A DNA stretch of 64,000 nucleotides from Antarcticibacterium flavum (GTDB taxonomy: Bacteria; Bacteroidota; Bacteroidia; Flavobacteriales; Flavobacteriaceae). The DNA lies in the NCBI RefSeq assembly GCF_006159205.1, contig NZ_CP040812.1, forward strand, positions 1 to 64,000. The letters run 5' to 3'. Of this stretch, positions 10,626 through 20,309 are shown in pieces (positions within the stretch are counted from its first letter, which is position 1; the number at the start of each line of letters is the position of its first letter). The notes under the pieces were generated by a model. It searched no databases and was not told where the DNA came from. It saw nothing but the letters and a program-made list of their open reading frames with translations. The translations under genes were made by a program, and so were the position numbers.

Positions 10626-12149
10626 ATGGAATTAGAAAGAAGTAGCGGAATTCTCCTGCATATTACCTCCCTGCCTTCTGCATTTGGCATTGGCGACCTG
10701 GGACCTGAGGCCTATAAATTCATTGATTTCCTGGCAGCATCGGGTAATACATACTGGCAGCTATTGCCTTTAAATCCTACTTATAAAAAATATAATCATT
10801 CGCCTTATAGCAGTGATTCTGCCTTTGCGGGGAATCCTCTCCTTATAAGCCCTGAAGATCTGGAGGATGAGGGATATCTAAATTTAAAGGATTTTACAGC
10901 TTCAGGCTTATCGGCTTCGGGAAAAACAGACTTTGAAAAGGCCAGGAAGTTTAAAGAAGAACTTTTGGATGCGGCCTTTTCTGCATTTAAAACTAAAAGA
11001 AAACCTGGAGCGTATTCTTCATTTGCCAGGACCCATTCCTACTGGCTGGAGGATTATGCGCTGTTTAGAGCTATATCAAAAGATCATACGAGTGCCTGGT
11101 CCACCTGGCCGGTAAGTTTAAGGGACCGTAAACCGGCAGCTATTAAAAAGGCTAAAGAAGAACTGAAAGAAGAAATAGAAAAGATTAAATTCATTCAATT
11201 CATCTTTTTCAGCCAGTGGAAAAAATTAATTACCTATGCTCATAAGAATGGCATAAAACTTATTGGAGATATTCCTTTCTATGTCACCCATGACAGTGCC
11301 GATATTTGGGCTCATCAATCTTATTTTAAACTGGACAGTGAGAAGGAGCCAAAATTTCTATCAGGTGTTCCTCCAGACTATTTCAGCAAAACAGGGCAAT
11401 TATGGGGTACCCCTGTGTATGACTGGGAGATTCTAAAAACCAAAGGTTATGACTGGTGGATCGAACGAATAAGACAAAACTTACTGCTTTTTGATCTTGT
11501 AAGGCTGGATCATTTCAGGGCTTTTGCAGCTTACTGGGAGGTGCCTGCAGGTGAAAAAACAGCAGTTAACGGGAAATGGGCAAAAACGCCCGGAACCCAC
11601 TTTTTTAAGATCGTTAAGGAGGAATTTCCAAAAATGCCCTTGATAGCTGAGGATCTTGGCTCTCTGGATGAGCCGGTATACAGGCTGCTGGAAAAATATA
11701 ATTTTCCCGGTATGAAAGTGCTGCACTTTGCCTTTGGAGAAGAAAAAAAGAAAAATCCTTACCTGCCTTTTAATCATAGCCCCCATAGTATTGTTTACAC
11801 CGGCACGCATGATAACAACACCAGCAAAGGCTGGTATAAAGAAGCAGATATAGAGGCCAGGGAGCACCTTGAAAAGTTTAGTGGCACAAAAGTTACCGGA
11901 AAGAATGTAAACGAGGTTCTTCATCGCCTGGCACTATCTTCTGTTTCTAAACTCGCTGTTATTCCAATGCAGGATATCCTGGGACTGGGCAGTGAAGGTT
12001 TAATGAATATCCCGGGTAGCACAGAGGGAAACTGGACGTGGAGAATGGAGGAGGGGAAATTGAAACCGGTTCTACGTAAAAAGCTAAAAGCACTAAATGA
12101 GCTTTACGGTCGTAAGGAGATCCCGAAAAAGAAAAGAAGGAAAAAATAA
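10626..12149 (+). CDS. malQ: 4-alpha-glucanotransferase (amylomaltase)
   Basis: MalQ disproportionates maltodextrins, moving glucan segments between chains in the cytoplasm. The 507-residue protein is of normal length for GH77 without an N-terminal extension. It opens with SGILLHITSLPSAFGIGDLG. YNHSPYSSDSAFAGNPLLIS follows, then the nucleophile region LFDLVRLDHFRAFAAYWEVP, the acid/base region MPLIAEDLG and VYTGTHDNNT. The C-terminus is lysine-rich (KKKRRKK). The start codon follows the treY stop immediately. In this operon it would remodel maltodextrins so that TreY receives chains of suitable length. A strong hairpin terminator follows, so malQ is probably the last gene of the unit. Confidence 0.96.
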   Translation: MELERSSGILLHITSLPSAFGIGDLGPEAYKFIDFLAASGNTYWQLLPLNPTYKKYNHSPYSSDSAFAGNPLLISPEDLEDEGYLNLKDFTASGLSASGKTDFEKARKFKEELLDAAFSAFKTKRKPGAYSSFARTHSYWLEDYALFRAISKDHTSAWSTWPVSLRDRKPAAIKKAKEELKEEIEKIKFIQFIFFSQWKKLITYAHKNGIKLIGDIPFYVTHDSADIWAHQSYFKLDSEKEPKFLSGVPPDYFSKTGQLWGTPVYDWEILKTKGYDWWIERIRQNLLLFDLVRLDHFRAFAAYWEVPAGEKTAVNGKWAKTPGTHFFKIVKEEFPKMPLIAEDLGSLDEPVYRLLEKYNFPGMKVLHFAFGEEKKKNPYLPFNHSPHSIVYTGTHDNNTSKGWYKEADIEAREHLEKFSGTKVTGKNVNEVLHRLALSSVSKLAVIPMQDILGLGSEGLMNIPGSTEGNWTWRMEEGKLKPVLRKKLKALNELYGRKEIPKKKRRKK

Positions 12150-12195
12150 AAAGGTTTTCCTAGCGAACTTAAGTTCTTCAGGAAAACCTTTTATT
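12150..12195. terminator. bidirectional terminator between malQ and the minus-strand secreted protein
   Basis: AAAGGTTTTCCT (12150-12161) pairs with AGGAAAACCTTT (12180-12191), with an A-run on one side and TTTTATTTT on the other. It can serve both convergent genes. Confidence 0.8.
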
Positions 12196-12215
12196 TTGTA
12201 GATATTTAACCTTTT

Positions 12216-13496
12216 TTAGTTACTTCTCTCAATTTGCCGTTGGATCTTTTCAATGGCATTTTGTATGGATTTATCGGGCTCAATGATGTTATTCTCACCC
12301 CAGAATCTTACATCTGTAAATCCTGAAACATCATCTGCCATCACAACGCTTTGACTTAGGAAAGTGTCATCTTTTTTAACTTTTTCCTCAGGACGTCTTT
12401 CCCAGTCTGTAACAGCCATTTCACTGTTAACGGTATATTTTGTGTTGAATAATTTACGCTTCCAGTTCACAACAAATTCCAATTGTGCACTACCGTATCC
12501 ATAATACCATTTACCATCACTCTCGCGATAATCTATTTCATATTGGACATTTACAGGATGTACCCGCGCCCCGGAAGGTTTTTTCCTTACGAACATCTGG
12601 CTGGCAACATTCCTGTTATCAACGTTAAGTTCATAAACAGCTTTAACCAGGGAAGAGGTTTGTGCATCTATAAAAAGCTTTCCAAAGAACCATGGCAGTT
12701 CTTTATTAATTTGCTCAAAATTAACCACATATAAATATCGATTATTTAGCCTGGTTGGTTCATCAAAGCTAAAGGTATAATCATTGAGTTCATTGGGCCT
12801 GAACAGGTATTCTGGATATTTCATTACATCACTGTAAAGGTTATTGAAAGGCCCACCTCTTAACTTAAGGGCGAGGGTATCCAACCTTTTATAATCGGCA
12901 CTCTTCCTTGCCTTTACAAGGGAGATATCATCTTTTCCCATAGAGGTGTAAGGTTTTTTATGGATCCTTACAACAGCTTCAGCAAGAGAGACATTTCTCC
13001 ATCTTGTTTTTATAGCTTCTCTATAAAAGGCTGTCATCAGGGTGGGATCATCTATATAATTATCTCCGGTTTTTGAAAGCATTGTCTGTACAAGCTGTTT
13101 GGCGTCATTGGCAGTAAAGACACTTATTTCTGAAAGTTCTTCAAAGTTTTCATCAAGTTCAATGATAGTATTTTCCTTTTTAAAATATTCCAGGGAAATG
13201 GTCTTGCTTTTGTAACCCAGATTGGATACCGTAACCGTACCCTCTGTTATTCTTACCGGAATTTTCAGGGAAAATTCTCCCTCGGTATTGGTTACCGTAG
13301 AGATGTTAGATCCATCCAGGGACAGGAAGGCAGAGGATACTGCATCACCTGTTTGGCTGTCGCGCACTTCACCTTTATACTCGTTGAATTGATCCTGTAT
13401 TTGCTGTGCTTGCACCATAGGGTAGCTTACCAGCAATACAATGGGAAGCATCCAAAGTAAAGGTAAGTGAATTAGAGTTTTAATTTTTGTTTTCAT
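12216..13496 (-). CDS. secreted carboxypeptidase-like regulatory domain protein
   Basis: This 426-residue protein has a signal peptide (hydrophobic PLLWMLPIVLLVSYPMVQA, probable cut after AQA). Residues about 38-115 form a CarboxypepD_reg-like beta-sandwich (YKGEVRDSQTGDAVSSAFLS, NTEGEFSLKIP, VSNLGYKSKTI). Bacteroidota use this domain widely in envelope proteins. The remaining 300 residues are a conserved but uncharacterised region of such proteins, with ELDENFEELSEISVFTAND and FYREAIKTRWRNVSLAEAVVRI. It is likely periplasmic or outer-membrane associated. No TonB-dependent barrel is present, so it is not a SusC-type receptor. The specific role is unknown. Confidence 0.8.
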   Translation of the reverse strand: MKTKIKTLIHLPLLWMLPIVLLVSYPMVQAQQIQDQFNEYKGEVRDSQTGDAVSSAFLSLDGSNISTVTNTEGEFSLKIPVRITEGTVTVSNLGYKSKTISLEYFKKENTIIELDENFEELSEISVFTANDAKQLVQTMLSKTGDNYIDDPTLMTAFYREAIKTRWRNVSLAEAVVRIHKKPYTSMGKDDISLVKARKSADYKRLDTLALKLRGGPFNNLYSDVMKYPEYLFRPNELNDYTFSFDEPTRLNNRYLYVVNFEQINKELPWFFGKLFIDAQTSSLVKAVYELNVDNRNVASQMFVRKKPSGARVHPVNVQYEIDYRESDGKWYYGYGSAQLEFVVNWKRKLFNTKYTVNSEMAVTDWERRPEEKVKKDDTFLSQSVVMADDVSGFTDVRFWGENNIIEPDKSIQNAIEKIQRQIERSN

Positions 13497-13638
13497 TTCT
13501 TTTTCAAAATAATTGTTATTCCCTAATATACAGAATTTTAGTTATTTGTTAACAGCCGAAACGTAATTTTTTTTATAGATTGGCCTGTGGGTAAATTGAA
13601 AAATACTTTTATCTCCAATTACAAATAATTGTATTCCT

Positions 13639-14070
13639 ATGAAAAAACATCACCTGCTTCTTATTGTATTGATCGTGATCCTGTTCTATCCTGTGATCTC
13701 AGCATTTCAGGCCGGTGATGTTCTGGGGACATTAACAGATGCAGGTAGGGTAGAGCGAAGCATATCGCTCTACCACCTAAGTATTTGGCTATCCTGGCTT
13801 GTATTTGTAAGCGTGGCCATTTTCCACAAGTGGACTACACAAGCCAATCAATTTTTTTACTTTACTTATATCTTTCTTTTTGTTGCCTATATAATCTATG
13901 GATATTTTTTACAGGAATTTGTAAACCGGTTTGAACTACCAACCACCTTTAGGGATAACTATAGCTTTGGAGTTCTTACAGCAATAATAAATTTTGCAGG
14001 GGCAGCGGCTTTGACGGGCATCCTGCAGGCGGGTGTATGGTGGTTCACCCGTAGATGGCATAGAAGGTAA
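13639..14070 (+). CDS. hypothetical four-helix membrane protein
   Basis: The 143-residue product has about four hydrophobic segments (residues ~5-25, 48-65, 72-92, 112-135). The C-terminus is positively charged (FTRRWHRR). There are no catalytic motifs and I do not recognise the family. The start has no Shine-Dalgarno site, as usual here. It ends 6 nt before the methyltransferase gene and is probably co-transcribed with it. An integral inner-membrane location is inferred from hydrophobicity only. Confidence 0.7.
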   Translation: MKKHHLLLIVLIVILFYPVISAFQAGDVLGTLTDAGRVERSISLYHLSIWLSWLVFVSVAIFHKWTTQANQFFYFTYIFLFVAYIIYGYFLQEFVNRFELPTTFRDNYSFGVLTAIINFAGAAALTGILQAGVWWFTRRWHRR

Positions 14071-14076
14071 ATTATA

Positions 14077-14804
14077 ATGAAAGATAATTTCTCTCATAGT
14101 CCCAAGGATTATTCCCAATACAGGCCCAAATATCCTCAAGAACTAATTGAGTATTTGATTCAACTGGTTAATAACACGGGGAAGCTTTGGGATTGTGGAA
14201 CAGGGAATGGACAACTCGCAGCCGCACTGGCACCTTATTTCGAGAGGGTAGAAGCCACAGATATTAGCAGGCAACAAATAGCAGAGGCTAAGCAGAAGGA
14301 AAATATTAATTATACTGCTGTTCCGGCTGAAAGAACAAATTTTCCAGGTTCATTTTTTAATCTTGTAACAGTAGCGCAGGCTGTACACTGGTTTGAGTTT
14401 CAGGATTTCTACAGGGAGGTAAAACGGGTGCTGAAACCCGGGGAGTAATTTGTATTACCGGATACGGTTTAATTAGGGCAAATTCCCAAATCAATGAGAT
14501 TGTAGACGACTTCTACAAAAATACCGTAGGCCCATACTGGGATGTAGAAAGAAAATACCTTGAACAGGAATATAAGACAATCCCCTTTCCTTTTGAAGAA
14601 ATTAATGCTCCGCAATTTTTTATAAGGTATGCCTGGACCCTTGAGCAGCTTTTGGGGTATCTAAGAACATGGAGTGCCGTAAGCCATTTTCAACGTGCAA
14701 ACCATTATGATCCTGTAGAGAAGATTGCCGGCCCCTTGCGAGAAAGTTTTGGGGAAAAAGCTGAAGTTTCTTTTCCGTTGCTGCTCAGGGTTGGCAGAAA
14801 TTGA
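14077..14804 (+). pseudogene. class I SAM-dependent methyltransferase, one frameshift
   Basis: The first 123 residues contain the methyltransferase fold start: LWDCGTGNGQLAAALAPYF (motif I, SAM binding), VEATDISRQQIAEA, and VTVAQAVHWFEFQDFYREVKRVLKPG. The frame then closes at 14448. Adding one G to GGGG at about 14441 continues it as VICITGYGLIRA and on to FPLLLRVGRN, giving about 242 residues, the normal size of this UbiE/YcgJ-like family. The substrate is unknown. The single homopolymer shortfall makes a sequence error more likely than true decay. Confidence 0.75.
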
Positions 14805-14914
14805 AAATTACGGCATACAGAACCTTTTTTCTGCTGTAGGAATAGGTTTTCAGAATAAATCGGCATAAAATATGATAAAGCCTATTCCGTTAATAACTAA
14901 CGACTAATAACTAT

Positions 14915-16131
14915 ATGATGAAAAATCCTCTTACCAGAATTTTTTTAATTGTTTTACTACTTCCCATTGCCGGTTTTTCACAGACCCCGGGGGAGATTCC
15001 AAGGATAATAAATGATAATAAAAGTGTGACAGACCTTGTCCTGCTTGAATTGAACAGGGAGCGCTCCCTGCAAAGGGAGAACCTCGATTTTAGAATAAAG
15101 CAAATAGACAGCAAGCTTTCAACCCTGGATGAAAGTCTAAAAAATACCAGTAGTGCCACAGAGAAGGTGGACAAATTGGTACAACGGGTACAGATCCTGG
15201 AGGAAAAACAATCTGAACTTGATAAAAATGTGGTTTCTGTATATAAATATAATTACAGCTCTGCTGTCCTCAACCTCGCTTCTATGGAGAGGGAAATTAA
15301 ACCCCTTAACCTTTTCAACAGTTCCAGGGAATTCTATACCACCCTGGATAAGGTGAGCAATCCCATGACCTATGAGGGGTATGCGGCCTGGTTCAAGGAA
15401 TTTGAAAAATATATTGAGGATAACAAAAAGGATGAAGCAAGGTTAAATGCACTAAGCCATATCCTGAATGTTACCGGTAACCTGGCAGAGGGTACACCTT
15501 TTACAGGAATGTTTGCAGGCAGTCTTTTTGATGGGATTGGGAGTTTCATTAATTCCCTTGGCCGTCGTGATCGTGAGCTACGCGAGAAGAGTTTAAAGAT
15601 GTTTAAGCTTACCACTACTGTTTCCCAGTTCACTCATGATAAGGATCTTATTGAAACAGAATGGAAGGCTATAACTAAGAGCCTTGATGAACTTAAGGAA
15701 TTGCAGGATAAAGCAATGGAAAAGAATATTGTGGAAATTTTAGGCATTAACCGTGCAGATTTCAAGAGGAATTTCACAGATGAGACCGATGCCAAGAAAC
15801 GAACAGAATATATCCTCAATATTTCCAAAATTGCCGAGAATAAGATCGCTGAGGAAAAGAATAAAAATCCTGAAAACTGGAAACAGGAATATTACAACCA
15901 AATGGTGGCTGTTCAAAACCTTAAAATTAGATTTGGTACGCTAACCTTCAGGATCCTCGAGAACCTTGACAAGTATAAAAGCCTTATCAATAAATATAAG
16001 GGGATGAGAATTTAAAAACCCGTATTGCCGAGCTTGACCTTAAACTGGATATGGTAAGAAACAGTTTTGAATCAACTTTTAATCCACAGGTTTACATAAA
16101 GGCAAGTAACGAGATGTATATTGTTGAGTAA
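14915..16131 (+). pseudogene. secreted coiled-coil protein of unknown function, frameshift near its 3' end
   Basis: It starts with a signal peptide (RIFLIVLLLPIAGFSQ). Residues about 45-100 form a heptad-rich coiled coil (IKQIDSKLSTLDESLKN, VQILEEKQSELDKN). A mixed alpha-helical region follows, with a small-residue stretch GNLAEGTPFTGMFAGSLFDG. The open frame ends at 16015 (KYKGMRI). Adding one G to GGGG near 16003 extends it by 38 residues to a stop at 16131. I do not recognise the family. The length without the break would be about 405 residues. The stop codon is itself part of the first unit of a 7-bp repeat array. Confidence 0.65.
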
Positions 16132-16166
16132 TGAGAAGTGAGTAATGAGTATTGAGAATTGAGGTG
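16125..16166 (+). repeat. tandem heptamer array TGAGNNN, six units
   Basis: The units are TGAGTAA, TGAGAAG, TGAGTAA, TGAGTAT, TGAGAAT and TGAGGTG. The first includes the stop codon of the preceding gene. The first four bases are constant and the last three vary. Confidence 0.8.
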
Positions 16167-16214
16167 AGAGTTGGGGTGTACTGATATTGAGTTGAAATAA
16201 GTAAATAAGAATAC

Positions 16215-16266
16215 CTATAAATAAAAAGGGAACCAGTTTTTAAACTGGCTCCCTTTTTATTTATAG
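16215..16266. terminator. long near-perfect palindromic bidirectional terminator
   Basis: This 52-nt inverted repeat has an arm containing AAAAAGGG, an internal CCAGTTT/AAACTGG stem, and a matching CCCTTTTT arm extended on both sides by CTATAAAT/ATTTATAG. It lies between convergent genes (the coiled-coil protein and nrdJ) and can stop transcription from both sides. Confidence 0.85.
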
Positions 16267-16277
16267 ATTAAATTTCA

Positions 16278-16305
16278 ATACTCAATTCTAATATCTCAAT
16301 ACTAA
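16278..16305 (-). repeat. heptamer array (ATACTCA type) next to the nrdJ stop
   Basis: The units ATACTCA, ATTCTAA, TATCTCA and ATACTAA are the reverse-strand form of TGAGNNN. They end one base from the nrdJ stop codon, mirroring the array on the other side of the terminator. Confidence 0.65.
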
Positions 16306-16306
16306 T

Positions 16307-18856
16307 CTATCCACATTTTGAAGATCCACAATCTGTACAGGTAAGGCATCCTTCCTGATAAATTAGATTGGTGGAATCACAATTTGCACAGGTCTGGCCT
16401 TTTGCCTTTGTACCATCTGCAACATAACGCTTAAGGGCTCTTGCCACACCATTTTTCCAGGTGTTTATGGATTCATTGTCTAATTGCAGACTGTTGATCA
16501 AGTCTACGGCTTTTTCAATTGGCATCCCGTGTCTAAGAGTGCTTGAGATCAATTTTGCATAGTTCCAGAATTCAGGATCAAACTTATGAGAGAGTCCTTC
16601 AATAGTTGTTTTATAACCTCTTTGGTTCTCATACTGGAAATCATATCTTGAGTTTCCTTCATCATCCTTATTTTTAATAATAAGGCCTTCATTTACCCAT
16701 CTTGGGATAAGGATACCATCCTCATCATCTGCAAGACCGGTAAAGATCTCATATGGTTTTCCATCAATGATACCAATAAAGGCAATCCATTTTTCTTTAT
16801 TATTCTGGAATCTCACTACATCTGCTTCAAGGATGGCGGGACGTTTTGTCGGGAAAATTGAAGATGTGGATCCTTCTTCTTTTTTCTCTTCGTTGGAAAT
16901 CAATACTCCACTTCTTGAACCGTCTCTGTAAACAGTTACCCCTTTACAACCAACTTCCCAGGCTTTTAGGTAAAGCTGTCCTACAAGCTCCTCTGTCACA
17001 TCATTTGGAAGGTTTACTGTCACACTTATGGAGTGATCCACCCACTTTTGTACAGCACCCTGCATGGTTACCTTGCTTACCCAATCTATATCATTGGAGG
17101 TAGCTTTGTAATAAGGTGACTTCTTAACTAATTTATCCAGTTCCTTTTGAGTATAGTTTTTATCTGTATCATACCCGTTTATTTGCATCCACTCTTTAAA
17201 CCTGTGATGGAATACCACGTATTCTTCCCAGGAATCTCCGGTTTCATCTACAAAATCTACACGGGCTTCTTTGTCATTTGGATTTACTTTTCTTCTTCTC
17301 TTGTATACAGGAAGGAAAACAGGCTCTATTCCCGAAGTGGTTTGAGTCATTAAACTTGTTGTCCCGGTAGGGGCAATGGTAAGAAGTGCAATATTCCTGC
17401 GGCCATACTCCATCATTTCAAAATAAAGCTTTTCATCGGCTTCCCTTAAACGCTGGATAAACGGGTTGTCTTTTTCTCTTTCAGAATCATAAACACTAAA
17501 AGCTCCTCTTTCCTTGGCTGCATATACAGATGCTCTGTAGGCTTCAATAGCTAAAGTTTTATGAACTTCTACTGAAAAGTCTATACCTTCTTTGCTGCCG
17601 TACGAAATTCCAAGAGCTGCAAGCATATCACCCTCTGCAGTAATACCAATTCCGGTTCTTCTTCCTTCGTAAGCCTTTTTTCTTATTTGTAACCAAAGGT
17701 TTTTCTCAACTCCCTTGATCTCTTCACTTTCAGGATCTGCATCTATTTTGGCAAGGATATCGTCAATTTTCTCCAGCTCCAGGTCTATGATGTCATCCAT
17801 AATTCTTTGAGCAGCAGCAACGTGTTTCTTGAACAGGTCAAAGTTGAAAGATGCTTCTTTTTTAAATGGATTCTCTACATAAGAAAGTAGGTTTATAGCC
17901 AGTAATCTACAGGAATCGTATGGACAAAGCGGGATCTCTCCACAAGGATTGGTAGAAACGGTTTCATATCCAAGATCTGCATAAGAATCTGGTACAGATT
18001 CTTTAATGATGGTATCCCAGAAAAGAATGCCAGGCTCTGCCGATTTCCATGCGTTGTGAACTATTTTGTTCCAAAGTCTATTAGCTTCAAGCTCTTTAGT
18101 ATATTTAGGATTATCACTATGGATAGGGAATTTTTGGGTGTAAGACTTATTGTCCTTAACCGCCTTCATGAAATCGTCATCAATACGTACAGATACATTT
18201 GCTCCAGTCACCTTACCCTGGGTCATTTTTGCATCGATGAAATCCTCTGCATCGGGGTGATTGATTGAAACTGAAAGCATTAGAGCACCGCGACGGCCAT
18301 CCTGGGCAACTTCTCTTGTTGAATTTGAATACCGCTCCATAAAAGGTACAAGACCGGTAGAAGTAAGAGCAGAGTTCTTTACAGGAGAACCTTTAGGACG
18401 TATATGAGAAAGATCATGACCAACTCCACCGCGACGTTTCATAAGCTGTACCTGTTCCTGGTCTACTTTCATGATGCTGCCGTAGGAGTCGCTCATGCCC
18501 CCGTTTCCAATTACAAAGCAATTGGATAAAGAAGCGATTTGATATTTATTCCCAATTCCTGCCATAGGGCTTCCCTGAGGTACGATATATTTGAAGTCTT
18601 CCAGCAACCCCAACACTTCCTCTTCACTCATAGGATTTGGATACTTACTTTCTATTCGCGCAATTTCTTTAGCGATCCTCACGTGCATATCCTGAGGGGA
18701 AAGTTCATATAAATTCCCGTCTGAATCCTTTAGCGCGTATTTGTTGATCCATACTCGGGCTGCAAGTTCATCTCCTTTGAAATAGGTCAATGACTTTTGG
18801 AAGGCTTCTTCCTGGGAATAGGTTTGGGTGGGGGTTTTTGGTGCTTCTACTTTCAT
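16307..18856 (-). CDS. nrdJ: adenosylcobalamin-dependent ribonucleotide reductase (class II)
   Basis: NrdJ reduces ribonucleotides to deoxyribonucleotides using an adenosylcobalamin-derived radical, independent of oxygen. The 849-residue protein shows NCFVIGNGGMSDSYGSIMKV, KRRGGVGHDLSHIRPKGS with GRRGALMLSVSINHPD, the substrate-site loop TNPCGEIPLCPYDSC, and LTIAPTGTTSLMTQTTSGIEP. The C-terminal tail carries CANCDSTN and CLTCTDCGSSKCG, the redox and zinc-binding cysteines that reload the active site. No B12 riboswitch was found upstream, and no class I nrdA/nrdB lies in the window. A terminator palindrome follows its 3' end. Confidence 0.95.
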   Translation of the reverse strand: MKVEAPKTPTQTYSQEEAFQKSLTYFKGDELAARVWINKYALKDSDGNLYELSPQDMHVRIAKEIARIESKYPNPMSEEEVLGLLEDFKYIVPQGSPMAGIGNKYQIASLSNCFVIGNGGMSDSYGSIMKVDQEQVQLMKRRGGVGHDLSHIRPKGSPVKNSALTSTGLVPFMERYSNSTREVAQDGRRGALMLSVSINHPDAEDFIDAKMTQGKVTGANVSVRIDDDFMKAVKDNKSYTQKFPIHSDNPKYTKELEANRLWNKIVHNAWKSAEPGILFWDTIIKESVPDSYADLGYETVSTNPCGEIPLCPYDSCRLLAINLLSYVENPFKKEASFNFDLFKKHVAAAQRIMDDIIDLELEKIDDILAKIDADPESEEIKGVEKNLWLQIRKKAYEGRRTGIGITAEGDMLAALGISYGSKEGIDFSVEVHKTLAIEAYRASVYAAKERGAFSVYDSEREKDNPFIQRLREADEKLYFEMMEYGRRNIALLTIAPTGTTSLMTQTTSGIEPVFLPVYKRRRKVNPNDKEARVDFVDETGDSWEEYVVFHHRFKEWMQINGYDTDKNYTQKELDKLVKKSPYYKATSNDIDWVSKVTMQGAVQKWVDHSISVTVNLPNDVTEELVGQLYLKAWEVGCKGVTVYRDGSRSGVLISNEEKKEEGSTSSIFPTKRPAILEADVVRFQNNKEKWIAFIGIIDGKPYEIFTGLADDEDGILIPRWVNEGLIIKNKDDEGNSRYDFQYENQRGYKTTIEGLSHKFDPEFWNYAKLISSTLRHGMPIEKAVDLINSLQLDNESINTWKNGVARALKRYVADGTKAKGQTCANCDSTNLIYQEGCLTCTDCGSSKCG

Positions 18857-19047
18857 TTTTGAATGACGATTTAGGTTAGTTAAATCATTTTATTGGAAAG
18901 CACTAAAGTAGAAAAAAATAAACTGTTATAGATGTGTTAATGAGAAGAAAGTTTACAACTAAAAGTTGCTATATGTATGTAAATCAAATAATTATAAATT
19001 TACTAACAAAAAAATGTTGACAAAAAGTTTCAGTAATATGATAAGTC

Positions 19048-19100
19048 CAAATCGCAGAATCCAGAGACAGAGCGGGTTGCAAAGCGATTCTGCGATTCGG
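19048..19100. other. inverted repeat between ackA and nrdJ
   Basis: AATCGCAGAATC (19050-19061) pairs perfectly with GATTCTGCGATT (19086-19097); the match extends to 15 of 16 positions. A T-run follows only on the plus strand, although both neighbours are on the minus strand. It may be a structured leader of nrdJ, a 3' processing hairpin of the ackA message, or the remnant of a small repeat. Confidence 0.5.
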
Positions 19101-19112
19101 AATTTTTAAGTG

Positions 19113-20300
19113 TTAAAAAACCAGTTTATATGTTTGTTTGGCTATTTCAAGTTCTTCATTGGTGGGAATAATTAGCACTTTTACCCTTGCATTTTCTCGA
19201 TTGATCGCTCTATTCTCTTTTGATCGAATTACATTCTTTTCGGGATCGATCTCGATACCCAGGTACTCCATGTCTTTACAAACCAGGGAGCGAAGTATGT
19301 CACTATTCTCACCAATCCCCGCTGTGAAAACAATCGCATCCAGGCCATTCATAGCGGCAGTATAAGCACCTATATATTTTTTGATCCTGTAGGCATTCAT
19401 CTCCAGTGCAAGCTGGCACTTGCGGTTACCTTTTTCTGCTTCTGCCTCAATGTCCCGAAGATCGCTGTAGCCGGTAAGTCCCAACATCCCACTTTTGTGA
19501 TGAAGCAAGTCGCTTACCTCTCTAGCTGAATATCCCAGTTTTTCAATCATATAAAAAATAATGGACTGGTCAATATCACCGCTCCGGGTACCCATGATTA
19601 GGCCATTCACCGGTCCAAAACCAAGGGAATGATCTACGCTTTTGCCGTCCTGCACAGCAGTAATACTACAGCCATTGCCCAGGTGCACGCTTATGATCTT
19701 TGAATTTTTCTTATCCAGCATTTCGATTGCCTGCTCTGTCACATATTTATGACTGGTACCGTGAAAACCGTATACCTGGATATTATGATCCTGTTTAAAG
19801 GACAGGGGAATGGCATAAGTATTGGCACAATCTGGAATGGAGCGGTGAAAGGCAGTATCAAAAACAGCTACCTGTTTAGCTTCAGGAAAAATATCCTCAG
19901 CGACCTGGATCCCTTTAAGGTTTGGCGGATTATGGAGCGGGGCGAGGGAAAAAAGCTTTTTAATTTCAGATTTCACCTCCTCATCGATCTCAATGGTTTC
20001 CGAAAAAGCATCTCCACCATGAACCACTCTGTGCCCAATTGCGGGAATTTCTGAAGCATCCTTAATAACACCCTTTTCAGGATCCAGTAAATAATTTGTT
20101 ACCTTTTTTAAGGCTACAGAATGATCGGGGATTGAAAATTCTTCAGAAGTCTTAAAATCACCAGATTTATAATGCAACATTGAATTTTCCTGTCCTATTC
20201 TCTCTACCAGCCCTGAGGCCAGTACTTCTTCAGCAGGCATTGCAATAAGCTGAAATTTTAAGGAGGAACTACCGGAATTTATAATAAGTATTTTGTTCAT
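19113..20300 (-). CDS. ackA: acetate kinase
   Basis: AckA interconverts acetyl phosphate plus ADP with acetate plus ATP in the cytoplasm. The 395-residue length is normal. It shows the ASKHA-fold signatures: ILIINSGSSSLKFQLI at the N-terminus, IGHRVVHGGDAF, VAVFDTAFHRSIP, YGFHGTSHKYVTEQA, IISVHLGNGCSITAV and DAIVFTAGIGENS. It lies 9 nt after the pta stop, so the two form an operon for acetate overflow or activation. The start ATG at 20300 gives the canonical N-terminus. Confidence 0.97.
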   Translation of the reverse strand: MNKILIINSGSSSLKFQLIAMPAEEVLASGLVERIGQENSMLHYKSGDFKTSEEFSIPDHSVALKKVTNYLLDPEKGVIKDASEIPAIGHRVVHGGDAFSETIEIDEEVKSEIKKLFSLAPLHNPPNLKGIQVAEDIFPEAKQVAVFDTAFHRSIPDCANTYAIPLSFKQDHNIQVYGFHGTSHKYVTEQAIEMLDKKNSKIISVHLGNGCSITAVQDGKSVDHSLGFGPVNGLIMGTRSGDIDQSIIFYMIEKLGYSAREVSDLLHHKSGMLGLTGYSDLRDIEAEAEKGNRKCQLALEMNAYRIKKYIGAYTAAMNGLDAIVFTAGIGENSDILRSLVCKDMEYLGIEIDPEKNVIRSKENRAINRENARVKVLIIPTNEELEIAKQTYKLVF

Positions 20301-20309
20301 TTCTAAGAT

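Noticed and set aside
18857..19112. A cobalamin riboswitch upstream of the B12-dependent nrdJ
   Set aside because: I found no B12-box-like conserved core, only a simple hairpin.
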